6,229 nt of DNA from Thermotogaceae bacterium (lineage in GTDB: Bacteria; Thermotogota; Thermotogae; Thermotogales; Thermotogaceae), in assembly GCA_021161105.1 (NCBI GenBank), contig JAGHBG010000258.1, forward strand, positions 1 through 6,229, read 5' to 3'. Within the stretch, counting starts at the first letter, position 1, and each line of letters starts with the position of its first letter. Under the pieces are notes generated by a model. That model saw nothing but the letters and a program-made list of their open reading frames with translations. It had not been told where the DNA came from and made no database searches. Below, piece by piece: positions 4,984 to 6,229 of this stretch. The translations under genes were made by a program, and so were the position numbers.

Positions 4984-6229
4984 ATGTACAAAAAAAGAAT
5001 CATCCAGGGTTTGATATACTTCACAGTTTATTGGGTAATTCTTCCAACTGTTCTAATTGCTATAGGAGTCTACATAAATCCCGGTCACTTCCCATTCGCC
5101 ATTGCAGTCCTTGGGAAAATATTATCAGCTATCGGATTTGTTTTTGGAATGATATCTGCATCCTATATGATAATAGATGCCGGAGGAGGACCAATGTATC
5201 TGCTTCCGCCAAAGAAGCTTGTAACCTGTGGAACATTCTCTATGTGCAGGCATCCTGTGTACTGCGGATTCATAATATATCTACTTGGCCTTTCTTTAAG
5301 TTACGGATATCTCATGTCTCTTGCTATTACATCTGCTTTCTCCGTTTTAATAATTTTATGGGCTATTCTGATTGAAGAGAAACAACTCTCAAAAAAATTC
5401 CCCGAATATGAAGAGTACAAAAGAAAGGTTCCAGCATTTTGGCCTAAAAAGCCTGCGAAAGACCACAGATGCCCACCGCTTTTATTCATGTTTCTTTTCT
5501 ATATCGGTCATATCGTTTCATGGTTCACATGGCATATAAGATTTGAGAAAAGATGCAAAGTGCCAGAACAGAGTTACATGGTGGTAGCAAATCATGCGAC
5601 ATACCTTGACTTTGCTGTAGTCGTGTATACACTTTCAAGGTTTATTTCATTCCCGGTTTCTCTGTTTCACTACAAAAGACATGAATGGCTATACAAAAAC
5701 GTTGGATCATTCCCTATAAACCGATTCAAACCAGATATAAGAGCGATAATGAGAATAATTTCCTATGTGAAAAAGGGTGGAAGACTTGGAATATTTCCAG
5801 AGGCTGAAAGAAGCTGGGATGGAAGATTTCTTGGATTTAAACAAGGATTTGATAAGCTCATTGAGAAAGTTCCAAAGCCAATAATCGGTGTGAGGATAGA
5901 AAAAGCACATCTTCTCTTTCCAAGATGGGGGAAAAAGTTTTACCCTGGCAGGGTGAATATAATAGTTGACTGTTTTGACGATCCTAAAGAACTTGAAGAG
6001 TTCCTGTCTAAGCCATCGGTTGACCCGAGTGATCGATATGTATCCTACAAAGGCGTTGAGAATTATGTCTACAGGTGCCCAAAATGCGGGAAAATCGGAA
6101 TGATAAAATCAAACAAACAGGGTTTTTATTGTAAAAATTGTGGTTTTTCCATGGAAAAGCCAACAGTGGGTGAGCTATGGAAAATAAGAGATAAAAATAT
6201 AGAAAGTTTAACACTCCCCTTTAGCGATA
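4984..6229 (+). CDS. Fusion: ICMT/PEMT-like methyltransferase, PlsC-type acyltransferase and zinc ribbon (3' end beyond window)
   Basis: The frame runs open from ATG 4984 to the window edge (415 complete codons) with no stop. Residues 1-157 are a membrane domain of the isoprenylcysteine/phospholipid methyltransferase type: hydrophobic spans near 8-32, 36-62 and 97-130, the GGGP-LLPP-KKLVTCG lead-in (67-83), the hallmark CRHPVYCG (88-95), and EEKQLSKKFPEYEEY (131-145). After another hydrophobic segment (about 164-184), residues 198-335 form a PlsC-type lysophospholipid acyltransferase: NHATYLD (203-209) supplies the HX4D catalytic motif, FPINR (243-247) block II, and FPEAERS (271-277) replaces the usual FPEGTRS. 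C365-C368 and C383-C386 make a zinc ribbon, followed by a tail cut by the edge. No internal ribosome binding site or stop separates the parts, so it is one polypeptide. PlsC proteins acylate 1-acylglycerol 3-phosphate to phosphatidate; the methyl acceptor is unknown. It starts one base after the protease gene. Confidence 0.85.
   Translation, partial: MYKKRIIQGLIYFTVYWVILPTVLIAIGVYINPGHFPFAIAVLGKILSAIGFVFGMISASYMIIDAGGGPMYLLPPKKLVTCGTFSMCRHPVYCGFIIYLLGLSLSYGYLMSLAITSAFSVLIILWAILIEEKQLSKKFPEYEEYKRKVPAFWPKKPAKDHRCPPLLFMFLFYIGHIVSWFTWHIRFEKRCKVPEQSYMVVANHATYLDFAVVVYTLSRFISFPVSLFHYKRHEWLYKNVGSFPINRFKPDIRAIMRIISYVKKGGRLGIFPEAERSWDGRFLGFKQGFDKLIEKVPKPIIGVRIEKAHLLFPRWGKKFYPGRVNIIVDCFDDPKELEEFLSKPSVDPSDRYVSYKGVENYVYRCPKCGKIGMIKSNKQGFYCKNCGFSMEKPTVGELWKIRDKNIESLTLPFSD

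Noticed and set aside
5031..5375. Plus-strand open frame of 114 codons
   Set aside because: It is an out-of-frame reading of the methyltransferase domain; the sequence is Cys- and Arg-rich without motifs, while the overlapping frame from 4984 has clear ICMT/PEMT and PlsC motifs.

Overview
The window is an AT-rich, densely packed bacterial segment in which every recognisable gene lies on the plus strand. Codon use rich in AGA, AAA and GAA, proteins rich in Lys, Glu and Ile, and almost no intergenic DNA suggest a thermophilic or anaerobic lineage such as the Thermotogota. That placement is inferred from composition and gene style; no marker gene is present.

Layout. The left edge (1-806) holds the last 268 codons of a long-form sugar-1-phosphate nucleotidylyltransferase, with the C-terminal part of the catalytic domain followed by a left-handed beta-helix. 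A gap of about 70 bases then carries a good -10 box inside an AT-rich imperfect palindrome and a strong ribosome binding site. From 876 to the right edge six genes follow with 14-base, 4-base, 4-base and 4-base overlaps and a final gap of one base, so they almost certainly form one operon. They are: (1) a DtxR/MntR-fold winged-helix regulator that seems to have lost the usual metal ligands but carries C-terminal cysteines; (2) a MoxR-type AAA+ ATPase; (3) a protein with a HExxH metallopeptidase-like domain and a C-terminal VWA-like domain with an intact MIDAS; (4) an unrecognised protein of about 267 residues whose frame is broken by a one-base shift between about 3855 and 3895; (5) a CPBP-family (Rce1/CAAX-protease-like) intramembrane protease; (6) a multidomain membrane protein joining an ICMT/PEMT-type methyltransferase domain, a PlsC-type acyltransferase and a zinc ribbon, which runs off the right edge.

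How they may work together. MoxR ATPases paired with VWA proteins generally act as chaperone or remodelling machines; here the VWA partner also has a peptidase-like zinc site. Tight coupling to an intramembrane protease and a lipid-modifying or lipid-building fusion suggests a membrane-centred function (envelope homeostasis, or maturation of a membrane or lipid-linked protein), perhaps controlled by the leading regulator. This is inference from gene order. The most unusual points are the ICMT-PlsC-zinc-ribbon fusion, its position directly after an Rce1-family protease (the two eukaryotic post-prenylation CAAX-processing enzymes are of these same superfamilies), the ligand-poor DtxR-like protein, and the frameshifted orphan gene.

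There is no tRNA, rRNA, CRISPR array, insertion sequence or convincing intrinsic terminator in the window, and no gene-free stretch over 300 bases.
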